Shown piece by piece: positions 24,301 to 32,211 of a stretch of 64,000 bases of DNA. Under the pieces are notes generated by a model. That model had not been told where the DNA came from, did no database searches, and saw only the letters and a program-made list of their open reading frames with translations. The position numbers and the translations under genes are program-made. The DNA is taken from positions 62,001 to 126,000 of the forward strand of contig JBBROH010000001.1 of NCBI GenBank assembly GCA_038229595.1. The letters are read 5' to 3'. The DNA is from JBBROH01 sp038229595 (GTDB lineage: Bacteria > Chloroflexota > Chloroflexia > QHBQ01). Positions within the stretch are counted from its first letter, which is position 1. Each line of letters opens with the position of its first letter.

Positions 24301-25403
24301 GGTGAAGGGTCTACCATCTTTAGCAAGAGCAGGCTCACTTCGCGGCCCTTCGCCAGCATAAAGAGGATGTTGCGCTCGTCTGCGCTCAAGCCCGTAGCGT
24401 TGACCAGCCTTGCATACTGCTTCATGTACTCGCGCTGGTCGCGCTCTCCCACCTCTGCGCCAGCCAGGGCGGCCAGGATCGCGGCATGGGCGGCGCGTAG
24501 CTTAGCATCACGCGCAGCCACCGCCGCTTCGATAGCAGCCGCGACTACCTCGGTCTTGAGCCGAAACTCCTCTGGCAGCTTCTTGACCATCTCCATCAAG
24601 CTGCCGTCGGCCATCGCCTCGTGGATGCGCCTGCTGGTCAGGCCGCTAACCAGGCGGTGCAGTTCAAGGTACTCGCTGGTCTTGAGCTTGACCCGCAGGC
24701 CGTTGCTATAGCGTAGCACCCAGCCCTCCACCCCCCGTGAGGCGGCGGCCAATGCAACCAGCGACGGCACAGCCATGCTCTCCGCCTGCGCCACCAGCTT
24801 GAAGCCGTACTGCGCGGCGATCAGTTGCAAGCTAGCGTAATTGTGGTCGTAGCCATCGGCAATCTCTATCGCGCCGATCAGATAGAGGTTCTCCTCGCCC
24901 GCGTAATCTACCACGATGCGGTTTTGGGGGTAGATGATCTCGAATAGCAAGGTGGTGTGCAGCGGGAATTGCGCGCTGGCGAAGTTGCGGCGCACGAACG
25001 CGGTTGCCCACTGGGCCTGCGCTGAGTTGAATGCACCCCGCGTGGCGATGCGGTAAACCCCCGCGTACCAGAAGCCAATGCCCAGTGAGCCGTCCAGCTT
25101 GATCGTCACCTCTGGCGGCTCTGGCGGCAGGTTGTTCAGCGTGGTCTGCGGCATCTCGCCCAGGTTGAAGAACTTACTGAAAGGACGAGCGGCTAGCTTC
25201 GCCGTCGGCCAGTGGAAGATCAGGCCACGGCACATCTGCTCGATCTCCGTCCAGCCGTGATCGTAGACTGCCTGCTCGGTGTAGTTGAGGATCAGATACT
25301 CACCCTCGACCTGGGCGCGGATGTTGCCCAGGGCGCGGTAAGCCTCGCGGTTCGCTCCATGCTGGCGCACTGCTTCGGTGATCGTCTCCAATGCGTCAAT
25401 CAT
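24252..25403 (-). CDS. T4 Rnl1-like RNA ligase
   Basis: The ATG at 25403 gives 383 residues, close to the 374 of T4 RNA ligase 1. Nucleotidyltransferase motifs are in order: IKLDGS with the AMP-accepting lysine K102 (T4: KEDGS, K99), RGLIF upstream, LLFEIIYPQNRIVVDY, EGWVLRYSNG, and VKLKT as motif V. The C-terminal part is helical and Ala-rich. Rnl1 enzymes join 5'-phosphate to 3'-OH RNA ends using ATP, in the phage case repairing cut tRNAs. No polynucleotide kinase or anticodon nuclease gene is adjacent. The stop lies inside the converging MCP-like gene. Confidence 0.88.
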   Translation of the reverse strand: MIDALETITEAVRQHGANREAYRALGNIRAQVEGEYLILNYTEQAVYDHGWTEIEQMCRGLIFHWPTAKLAARPFSKFFNLGEMPQTTLNNLPPEPPEVTIKLDGSLGIGFWYAGVYRIATRGAFNSAQAQWATAFVRRNFASAQFPLHTTLLFEIIYPQNRIVVDYAGEENLYLIGAIEIADGYDHNYASLQLIAAQYGFKLVAQAESMAVPSLVALAAASRGVEGWVLRYSNGLRVKLKTSEYLELHRLVSGLTSRRIHEAMADGSLMEMVKKLPEEFRLKTEVVAAAIEAAVAARDAKLRAAHAAILAALAGAEVGERDQREYMKQYARLVNATGLSADERNILFMLAKGREVSLLLLKMVDPSPYDGLLTFGPTSEGAA

Positions 25404-25429
25404 CGCTGACCCTTCATGTTTGCCAGAGC

Positions 25430-27178
25430 TTAGCGGTTCTCGCGCTGCACCGCCCAGCCGAGGCGGGCCGAGCGCAGGCGCAAGCCCAAGCGCGGAGCCA
25501 CCTGCAACAAGCCGCCTTCGATCCGCCGTAGCCGCCGCCCACCGAGTAGGCGCGCGGCCTTGCGGTAGAGGCGCAGGCTGGCGGCAGCCCTGATCGCCGC
25601 CAGGTAGTCCAGCCCCCACAGCCCCATCCGCCTTGCCCCCAGCACGCCGAAGGCCAGCAGCAGGATGCGCGGGTAGACGCGCAGGGTGTGCAGCGTCACG
25701 CGGGTATAGTCGCCCAGCGAAGTCGTGTCCTGGAAGAAGCGGCGGCTGAGGTCGGGGCCGAGGTCGGCTAGCACGCGGCAAAAGATGTTCATGATCTGGT
25801 TCACCTCGTTCTGCTTGCCCTGGGCTAGCCCCACCTGGGTCGGCGACATGAAACGGCTGAAGACCCACATCATGCCCAGGTTCTGCTGGTGCGCCCCGAT
25901 CCGCCGCAGCGAACCAGCATCTAGCAGGTTGCGGCTGAGGGCGAGATCGAGCAAACTGGTGATGCGGCCAAGATTGCGAACGTGGCTGCCGAAGCCGCAG
26001 AAGGTGAGCGGCGATTGCTGGGCTGCCGCGTCGCCAATGCTGATGATCCGCTCTGTGGCCCCACTACCCGCCCGCACGCGCAGGCCGTCGCGGTGGCGAG
26101 CGGGGATGAAGCCGTAGACGGGCTTGCAGTGCTGGAAATCTTTGCCAATCCTCTTGTAAGTGGGTAGCAGGCGGAAGTAGTCCTCAAACAGGGCCAGCAG
26201 GTCGCACTCGCCACCCTCGTCCAGGTTGGCATAGTAGAAGACGTAGGTAGTCATCTCATCTTCGCGGCCAGGGAAGCCCTCCCAGATCAACTGCCGCCCC
26301 CCCTGCGCGTCGGCCACACTCACCAGCACGTCACCCACTCCCGGATCAACCTCATCTATCGCGTTGCCTTGCACAAAGCCTTGCGCCACCGTGCCAACCG
26401 TCGGGCAAACCGCACTGAAGGGCCGCCCGTCGTTGAGTGCCTGCGCCAGGGGAGAGGTGCTGCCCATGTCATCCACCAGCAGCGCAGCCCTGAAGCGACA
26501 AACCGTCGCGCTGTCATCCTCCACTTCCACCACAACCCTGCCCACCTTGCCGCCCGCTTGCACGTAGGCGTGGCGGAAGCCATAGCCAGAGCGGATCAGG
26601 CTGCCAGTGCCAGACTGCTCGATCTTCTGCACGCAGAGGGCCAGCAGTGCGCTGGCATCCAACGCGAGGTCTAGTACGCCAGTCAGCTTGAGGTCTGCCG
26701 CTGGCACCCTGATCGTATTGGGGGCGAAGCGGATCACGCCCGTATGGTAGCGACGCTGGATGATCGGCTCAAGCTCGGCCCAGGTGAACAGGCCGAGGCC
26801 AACCAGCCTGCCCAGTTCAGCCGCGCTGATGTTCCACTCGCGGTGGGTGCTGCCGATCTCCTTGCGGTCGAAGACCAGCACTTTGCGGCGGTAGCGGGTT
26901 GCTAGCAATGCCGCATCCAGCAGACCCAACCCAGCCCCAGCGTAGATCACCTCAAACTCACCGTCGCTGGCTGGCAGCACGTCCACATAGCTGATCACCG
27001 GTGCAGGGTCGTGCTGCACGAAGTAGCGTTGCCAGGCCCGATTGAGGCCGTAGGCGTGGCCCAGCGCGTCCAGGCCGCCCGGCATGGCGGTGAAGGCAGC
27101 TACGGTTAGGGGATACTGGGCGCGTAGTTGCTCGGCCAGGGCTTCAGCGGTGCTGTGCAGGTTAGCGGTTGCGGTCAT
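25430..27178 (-). CDS. CruA/CruP-like FAD-dependent carotenoid (lycopene) cyclase
   Basis: The ATG at 27178 is preceded by GAGGA. A dinucleotide-binding fold (VIYAGAGLGLLDAALLA near residue 77, then KVLVFDRKEIG) is followed by THREWNIS, a sequence typical of the CruA/CruP lycopene cyclase group. CGFGSHVRNLGRITSLLDLAL recalls the C-terminal FAD-site part. CruA converts lycopene to gamma-carotene or beta-carotene in green sulfur bacteria and some Chloroflexota; CruP has another role, so the reaction is inferred. No other carotenoid genes are in the window. The gene is 26 nt upstream of the RNA ligase gene and probably shares its transcript. Confidence 0.72.
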   Translation of the reverse strand: MTATANLHSTAEALAEQLRAQYPLTVAAFTAMPGGLDALGHAYGLNRAWQRYFVQHDPAPVISYVDVLPASDGEFEVIYAGAGLGLLDAALLATRYRRKVLVFDRKEIGSTHREWNISAAELGRLVGLGLFTWAELEPIIQRRYHTGVIRFAPNTIRVPAADLKLTGVLDLALDASALLALCVQKIEQSGTGSLIRSGYGFRHAYVQAGGKVGRVVVEVEDDSATVCRFRAALLVDDMGSTSPLAQALNDGRPFSAVCPTVGTVAQGFVQGNAIDEVDPGVGDVLVSVADAQGGRQLIWEGFPGREDEMTTYVFYYANLDEGGECDLLALFEDYFRLLPTYKRIGKDFQHCKPVYGFIPARHRDGLRVRAGSGATERIISIGDAAAQQSPLTFCGFGSHVRNLGRITSLLDLALSRNLLDAGSLRRIGAHQQNLGMMWVFSRFMSPTQVGLAQGKQNEVNQIMNIFCRVLADLGPDLSRRFFQDTTSLGDYTRVTLHTLRVYPRILLLAFGVLGARRMGLWGLDYLAAIRAAASLRLYRKAARLLGGRRLRRIEGGLLQVAPRLGLRLRSARLGWAVQRENR

Positions 27179-27280
27179 TGGCTCGTCCTCTATGTGATGA
27201 TCTGCTGATCTATTGTAACGGATCGGCTACCTGATAACCAGCCTCGCCGCTGCTTAGCCGCTCACGGCGCGGTCGATCTG

Positions 27281-28147
27281 CTACCGCCTGTGCAAGGTCA
27301 GCACTGCGATCTCTGGGCGGGAGCGCAGGCGGTGGGGGATGCCGCTCATGCCGATGCCGCGACTGACATAGAGCGGCAAGCCGTGATGATCGCAGTAGCC
27401 GCGCAACAACTCCTCGTGCTTGTGCGGCAGGTGTGGCGCGCCGAAGAAGGGCAGGATCACCTGGCCGCCATGCGTGTGGCCGCAGAGCATCAGGTCTACG
27501 CGCTGCCCAGCGGTGCGCTCCACGAAGTCGGGGTTGTGGGCCAGCAGCACGCGGCACTGATTGGCGGGCAGGCCGCGTAGGGCGGCAGCTAGGTCGTAGT
27601 TGTGCGAACGCAAATCCTCAACCCCAGCGAAGTGCAGCCGCTCTCCCCCACGCTCCAGGCTGGCATGCTGGTTGCGTAGCACCTGTGCGCCGCCGCTTTG
27701 CAGCCCGCGCACGTTGGCCTGCTCGTGGCCGAAGTAGTCGTGATTGCCGAGGACGGCGAAGATGCCCTCCCTTGCCACCAGACCAGCAAGCAGGGTCGGG
27801 AAGCGGTAGCCAGCCCTGCGCGTTACGTAGTCACCGAGCAGGCAGATCACATCTGGCTGCTGGGCGTTGGTCATCTCTACCACGCGGTGCAACTGCCGTT
27901 CGCCGACCCGCCAGCCGTAATGTATGTCGCTGATCACCGCCAGCCGCAGACCGTCGAAGCTGGGGGGCAGGCCAGGTAGGCGGATGGTAGTGTGGGTTAC
28001 TTCCAGCCAGAAGGGTTCGATGAAGTAGCTGTAGCCCAACGTGCCGATACCCAACACTGCCGACCCCAGCACCTTCGCCAGCAGCCGCACCTTGCGCCGC
28101 CTGAACCGTTGCCGCCCCCAGCCCTCCCGCTCGTCCGCCACCGTCAC
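27281..28147 (-). CDS. YkuE-like membrane-associated metallophosphoesterase
   Basis: The GTG start overlaps the stop of the upstream gene (GTGA), implying coupled translation. The N-terminal Arg-rich stretch and one hydrophobic helix (LLAKVLGSAVLGIGTLGYSYF) suggest membrane attachment. The catalytic domain has all the metal motifs: ISDIHYG, LLGDYV, LGNHDYFG, LLAHNPD and CGHTHGG. The family includes YkuE and UDP-2,3-diacylglucosamine hydrolase relatives, but the substrate here cannot be told. Length 288 is typical. Confidence 0.88.
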   Translation of the reverse strand: MTVADEREGWGRQRFRRRKVRLLAKVLGSAVLGIGTLGYSYFIEPFWLEVTHTTIRLPGLPPSFDGLRLAVISDIHYGWRVGERQLHRVVEMTNAQQPDVICLLGDYVTRRAGYRFPTLLAGLVAREGIFAVLGNHDYFGHEQANVRGLQSGGAQVLRNQHASLERGGERLHFAGVEDLRSHNYDLAAALRGLPANQCRVLLAHNPDFVERTAGQRVDLMLCGHTHGGQVILPFFGAPHLPHKHEELLRGYCDHHGLPLYVSRGIGMSGIPHRLRSRPEIAVLTLHRR

Positions 28148-30045
28148 CGGCTGCTGACCCCCGCCGCCTTCAATGTCGCCTGCTGAATGGCGAACAACTC
28201 TGCCAACCCCTTGTCGGCGAGGTTGAGTAGCTGATCGAGGGCGGCGCGGTCGAAGGGCTTGCCCTCCGCCGTCCCCTGCACTTCGATGTACTTGCCACTG
28301 CCGGTCTGCACCACGTTGAAGTCTACCTCGGCCCGCGAGTCCTCCTCGTAGGCGAGATCGAGGCGCGCTTCGCCCGCGACGATGCCGACGCTGATGGCGG
28401 CCAGCGGCTCAAGCAGGATGCGTTTGCTGCCGACGCGGTGCGCCTGCCGCAGCTTGTCTACCGCCAGGGCAAGGGCAACATAGGAGCCAGTAATCGCGGC
28501 GGTGCGGGTGCCACCGTCGGCGTTGATCACGTCGCAGTCCACCGTCAACTGGATGTCGCCGAGGGCGGCCAGGTCGGTGATCCCGCGCAGGCTGCGCCCG
28601 ATCAGCCGTTGAATCTCTTGGGTGCGCCCGCTGACCTTGCCTGTACTGGCTTCGCGGCGGTTGCGACCGGGGGTAGCCGAGGGCAACATACTGTACTCCG
28701 CCGTCACCCAGCCGCCCTTGCCGACGCGGTGCGGTGGCAGATCGGTCTCGGCAGTGACGGCGCAGATCACCTGGGTGCGACCAAACTCAACCAGCACCGA
28801 AGCGGTAGGGAAGACCTGATAGTTGGTGGTGATCTTGATGGGGCGCAGGTCGGTGGCGGCGCGACCATCTGGGCGAGCATTGTTCGGCACGGTTAACTCC
28901 AGGGGCGACTGGATTTGCTGGAAGGCACGGCTCACCCTTGCGGCTGCGTGCAAGGTAAAGGCTACCATGCTGCTGCTGATCGGCGGCTGGTTGGGGTACT
29001 CCTCTGGGTAAAAGAGGCTCTCCAACAGCGTCTCGGCCAGCACAAAAGGCCAGGCAACGGTAAGGGCGGCGGCCAGCAGGTCGCGCTCTATTATACTCAA
29101 TTTGCACTCGCTCTGATACTCGCTGAGAAAGAGGTCGAACAGCCTTGCGTTGGCCTGCCGTTCGGGGCGCAACTCTGGCTGACCGCCGCCGCTGAAGACC
29201 AGCACGCTGAAGTAGAGTAGAGCCTGGGCCAGTTCGAGCAGGCGGGGAGCGTAGCGCGAGCTATCCCAGCCCCGCACGGTGGTTACTTCGCCCCGTCGGT
29301 TGAAGGTGAGATTGTAGCCGTGATAGTTGCCGTGGATGTGTAGCAGGCGCAGGTGGGGGGCGGCAGCAGCGATGCGGCGGTCGGCCAGGCTGTGGGCATC
29401 CGCGATCTGGTCGAGGGCAGTATCCGCCCGCTGACGGTCGGCGGGGTCGCGCAGGGCAGCTACGTAGTGACTGAGGCGATTCAGCCGCGCTCGCCCCTGC
29501 CCCAGCATTGACCACTGCTCCGGCCAGTAGTTGGTCTCGCCTGCGTACTGTTCGCTGATGCGGTGTAGCTTGCCGAGGGTACGGGCTGCACTGGCTACCT
29601 GCGTTGGGCTGTCGTAGACGAAGTTCACCCCTTCCACCCACGCTTGCAGTTCGTAGCTCTGGCCCGCCACCGCCAGGGTGGTCGCGCCGTCGGGCATGGC
29701 AATCAGGTTGGGGACGGGCAGCCCGTAGCGACAGACGTGCAGCATGATCGCTTGCTGGTGGCGATAATCCTGGGGGCTGGCGGCTGGGTCGTGGTGGTGC
29801 AACAGGTAGACGCGCCCCCACGCATCGCTGAGGCGCAGGGCTAGCCGCCCACCATGCAGATTCAGGTGGCGGTCGAGGCGCAGCCCAGGGAGGCCATAGC
29901 TGGCGGCGGTTGCCGCAACCAAGGGGGCAAACCGCTGGCGCACCTCCCTGGCTTCGAGCGCGTGATTGCGCGGTGGCACGACGAGGGGTGGAGTGAGCGA
30001 GCGGTCTGCGTCCGGCGCAGCCACCTCATGCGGTTGTGAAAGCAT
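28144..30045 (-). CDS. rph: APH-like kinase domain fused in frame to RNase PH
   Basis: One open frame of 633 codons. Residues 1 to about 385 are an aminoglycoside-phosphotransferase/HSK2-like fold (DRHLNLHGGRLALRLSD, YELQAWVEG, RLLHIHGNYHGYNLTF, GWDSSRYAPRLLELA). The catalytic HGDxHxxN reads HGNYHGYN, so the Asp is Asn. From about 386 a complete RNase PH follows: RPDGRAATDLRPIKI, VTAEYSMLP, TVDCDVINADGGTRTAAITG, SRAEVDFNVVQTG. RNase PH trims tRNA 3' ends using phosphate. A GTG at 28890 (residue 386) has GGAG 6 nt before it, so a free 248-residue RNase PH may also be made. A missing stop between two former genes is the other explanation. ATG at 30045 has AGGA upstream. Confidence 0.85.
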   Translation of the reverse strand: MLSQPHEVAAPDADRSLTPPLVVPPRNHALEAREVRQRFAPLVAATAASYGLPGLRLDRHLNLHGGRLALRLSDAWGRVYLLHHHDPAASPQDYRHQQAIMLHVCRYGLPVPNLIAMPDGATTLAVAGQSYELQAWVEGVNFVYDSPTQVASAARTLGKLHRISEQYAGETNYWPEQWSMLGQGRARLNRLSHYVAALRDPADRQRADTALDQIADAHSLADRRIAAAAPHLRLLHIHGNYHGYNLTFNRRGEVTTVRGWDSSRYAPRLLELAQALLYFSVLVFSGGGQPELRPERQANARLFDLFLSEYQSECKLSIIERDLLAAALTVAWPFVLAETLLESLFYPEEYPNQPPISSSMVAFTLHAAARVSRAFQQIQSPLELTVPNNARPDGRAATDLRPIKITTNYQVFPTASVLVEFGRTQVICAVTAETDLPPHRVGKGGWVTAEYSMLPSATPGRNRREASTGKVSGRTQEIQRLIGRSLRGITDLAALGDIQLTVDCDVINADGGTRTAAITGSYVALALAVDKLRQAHRVGSKRILLEPLAAISVGIVAGEARLDLAYEEDSRAEVDFNVVQTGSGKYIEVQGTAEGKPFDRAALDQLLNLADKGLAELFAIQQATLKAAGVSSR

Positions 30046-30106
30046 CGCAGCGTCCTACTGCGAACCCCTGCCTGACGGCGCGACCCCTCACCAGAGGGCC
30101 GGGGGT

Positions 30107-31486
30107 TCAGGATGGCGCGTCTCCGCGCTCACGCAGCTCTTCCAATCGCTGCTTTATCGCGGCTTCGCGCCCGCGATCTGTGGGGATGTAGTAGCGGCGG
30201 CCCTGCAAGGCAGCAGGCAATCCCTCTTGTTGTACGTAGCCACCTTCATAATCATGGGCATACTTGTAGCCCGCGCCATAGCCGAGCGACTTCATCAACC
30301 CGGTGGGAGCGTTCCGCAGGTGCAGCGGCACTGGATCGGCCCGCGTGTTCCGCACGTCGTCCTTGACCGCCTTGTAGCCCGCATAGAGCGCGTTGCTCTT
30401 GGGCGCGACGCTGCAATAAACTACAGCCTGGGCCAGGGCCAGTTCCGCTTCGGGCAGGCCAATAAACTGGATCGCCTGCTGCGCCGCCATGCAAACAACC
30501 AGGGCTTGCGGGTCGGCCATGCCGATATCCTCGCTGGCGAAGCGCACAATGCGGCGGATGATATACTGCGCGTCCTCCCCCGCCTCCAGCATCCGCCCCA
30601 ACCAGTAGAGGGCTGCGTCGGGGTCGCTGCCGCGCATGGTCTTGTGCAAGGCAGAGATGATGTCGTAGTGCTGCTCCCCATCCTTGTCGTAGAGCAGGGC
30701 TTTATGCTGCATCGCGTCCTCGATGGTGGCGACGGTGATCGTGCTGCGGCCAGTCTCGTCTGGCGGAGCAGCCAGGGCGGCCAGTTCCAGGGCGTTCAGG
30801 GCAGTACGAGCATCACCGTTAGCCAACGTCACCAGCAGGCTGACAGCCCCCTCCTCCAGCACTACGTTCGTGGCTCCCAACCCCCGCTCGTTGTCGCTGA
30901 GGGCGCGCTGCACCAGGGCGCGGATGTAGTCGTCGTCCAGAGCCTGGAGGACGAAGACGCGGGCGCGCGAGAGCAGGGCAGAGTTGACCTCGAAACTGGG
31001 GTTCTCGGTGGTGGCCCCGATCAAGGTGATCGTGCCATCCTCGACATAGGGCAGGATCACATCCTGTTGAGCCTTGTTGAAGCGGTGGATTTCGTCGATA
31101 AAAAGAACAGTGCGCTGACTACTCTGCAAGCGGCGATCTTTGGCCTCTTGGATCAGGCGGCGCAGGTCAGCCACGCCCGCCGCCACTGCGCTGATCGGCA
31201 CAAAGTGGCCGCTGACCGCCTCGGCGAGGAGGTGCGCGAGGGTAGTCTTGCCGCTACCGGGCGGCCCCCAAAGGACCAGCGAGTTGAGGTTGCCGCTCTC
31301 CACCGCCTTCCGCAGCACCCGCCCAGGGCCAATTACCTGCTCCTGGCCCACGTACTCGCCGAGGCTGCGCGGGCGCATCCGGGCGGCGAGGGGGCTGTAG
31401 CCCTCCGCTTGCTCGGCTCGCTGCCCGTGCAGGTCGATCATCCCCAACTGGTGGTCGCCAGCCTGCCTGTCTTTCGCCTTCGCCAC
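30107..31486 (-). CDS. rarA: Replication-associated recombination protein A (RarA/MgsA)
   Basis: GTG start with AGGA 7 nt upstream, 459 residues. AAA+ clamp-loader-like ATPase: ARMRPRSLGEYVGQEQ, Walker A GPPGSGKTT with K80, Walker B VLFIDEIHRFNKAQQD, sensor 1 LIGATTENPSFEVN, and the C-terminal tetramerisation region with VALY-like YWLGRMLEAGED, DPQALVV and YKYAHDYEGGYVQQ. RarA acts at stalled replication forks. Motifs and length fit the bacterial family throughout. It lies 61 nt upstream of the kinase-RNase PH gene and could be in the same operon. Confidence 0.95.
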   Translation of the reverse strand: MAKAKDRQAGDHQLGMIDLHGQRAEQAEGYSPLAARMRPRSLGEYVGQEQVIGPGRVLRKAVESGNLNSLVLWGPPGSGKTTLAHLLAEAVSGHFVPISAVAAGVADLRRLIQEAKDRRLQSSQRTVLFIDEIHRFNKAQQDVILPYVEDGTITLIGATTENPSFEVNSALLSRARVFVLQALDDDYIRALVQRALSDNERGLGATNVVLEEGAVSLLVTLANGDARTALNALELAALAAPPDETGRSTITVATIEDAMQHKALLYDKDGEQHYDIISALHKTMRGSDPDAALYWLGRMLEAGEDAQYIIRRIVRFASEDIGMADPQALVVCMAAQQAIQFIGLPEAELALAQAVVYCSVAPKSNALYAGYKAVKDDVRNTRADPVPLHLRNAPTGLMKSLGYGAGYKYAHDYEGGYVQQEGLPAALQGRRYYIPTDRGREAAIKQRLEELRERGDAPS

Positions 31487-31549
31487 GCTCTATTCCTATC
31501 CGCAAGTACGCGCAAGATGGTAAGGCGAATTGTACACCGAACCGTGCTT

Positions 31550-31912
31550 TTACGCAAGCTGAGCTGGTGGTTGGCCTAAGCTGATCGTCTCACCAATCAG
31601 CTTCTCGGCCCACTCGCGGGTGAAGGGAAACCAGCCCAACTGGTGGAAGCAGTCGGGTTGGCGAACGAAGTTGACCAGCCCAAAGCGGCTCTGTGCTGCG
31701 CTCGGCTGATGTTCGATCCAGATGCAGTGGCGGGGCTGACCCGCGTGCTGCCAGACCGCCGCCGCTAGCTGGCAGACTGCCCCACCGCTAGCGGGTTGCG
31801 CGACCGGCTCGTAGAGGACGATGGTCAACTGACCCTCTACCTGGTAGACCCGCACGTGATAGGCCGCCTGGCTCTCCTGCGCTCTATAGATGTAGTCGTT
31901 TACCTTTGCCAC
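31550..31912 (-). CDS. Unrecognised 120-residue protein
   Basis: GTG start with only a weak ribosome site. The product (MAKVNDYIYRAQESQAAYHV, then VEGQLTIVLYEPV and FVRQPDCFHQLGWFPFTREW) looks like a small alpha/beta domain with several aromatic residues and no signal peptide. No family recognised. Codon use resembles neighbours, and no better ORF occupies the stretch. Confidence 0.5.
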   Translation of the reverse strand: MAKVNDYIYRAQESQAAYHVRVYQVEGQLTIVLYEPVAQPASGGAVCQLAAAVWQHAGQPRHCIWIEHQPSAAQSRFGLVNFVRQPDCFHQLGWFPFTREWAEKLIGETISLGQPPAQLA

Positions 31913-32149
31913 TATTTCTCAACCTCAATGTTGTTAGCCTGCTACAGGCTTGCTGGTTCGCTCTCCCCTACGCCAGCCTGCTTCATTCTACCTGACAGGG
32001 CAAGGGCTGCCAATAACCCAGTAGTACCAAAGAGCAGAGTACGATAGTACTGCTACCCCAATCTACTTTGCTGGGGACTGTTTTGGATTGCGGGCGGGAT
32101 AGATGAGCGGTTAACCCTTGTGTATCTTCTTTGCTGCTGATAGCAGGCG

Positions 32150-32178
32150 TTGACTTCCTGCCTGCTTCTCCGTATAAT
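32150..32178 (+). promoter_or_regulatory. Promoter of the Ser/Thr kinase pair
   Basis: TTGACT (32150-32155), 17-nt spacer, TATAAT (32173-32178). A leader of about 27 nt with GGGAGGGTGA precedes the ATG at 32212. This is one of the best promoters in the window. The rest of 31913-32149 shows nothing else. Confidence 0.85.
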
Positions 32179-32211
32179 GGGCGTGCTAGACAGCGACCGG
32201 GAGGGTGACGG

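Noticed and set aside
25404..25868. N-terminal extension of the RNA ligase frame to 25868
   Set aside because: It lies inside the CruA-like gene in another frame, is Pro/Arg-rich, and ligase homology begins at the ATG at 25403.
29966..31579. 537-codon plus-strand ORF opposite rarA
   Set aside because: RarA motifs on the minus strand are complete; the opposite frame has no recognisable domain.
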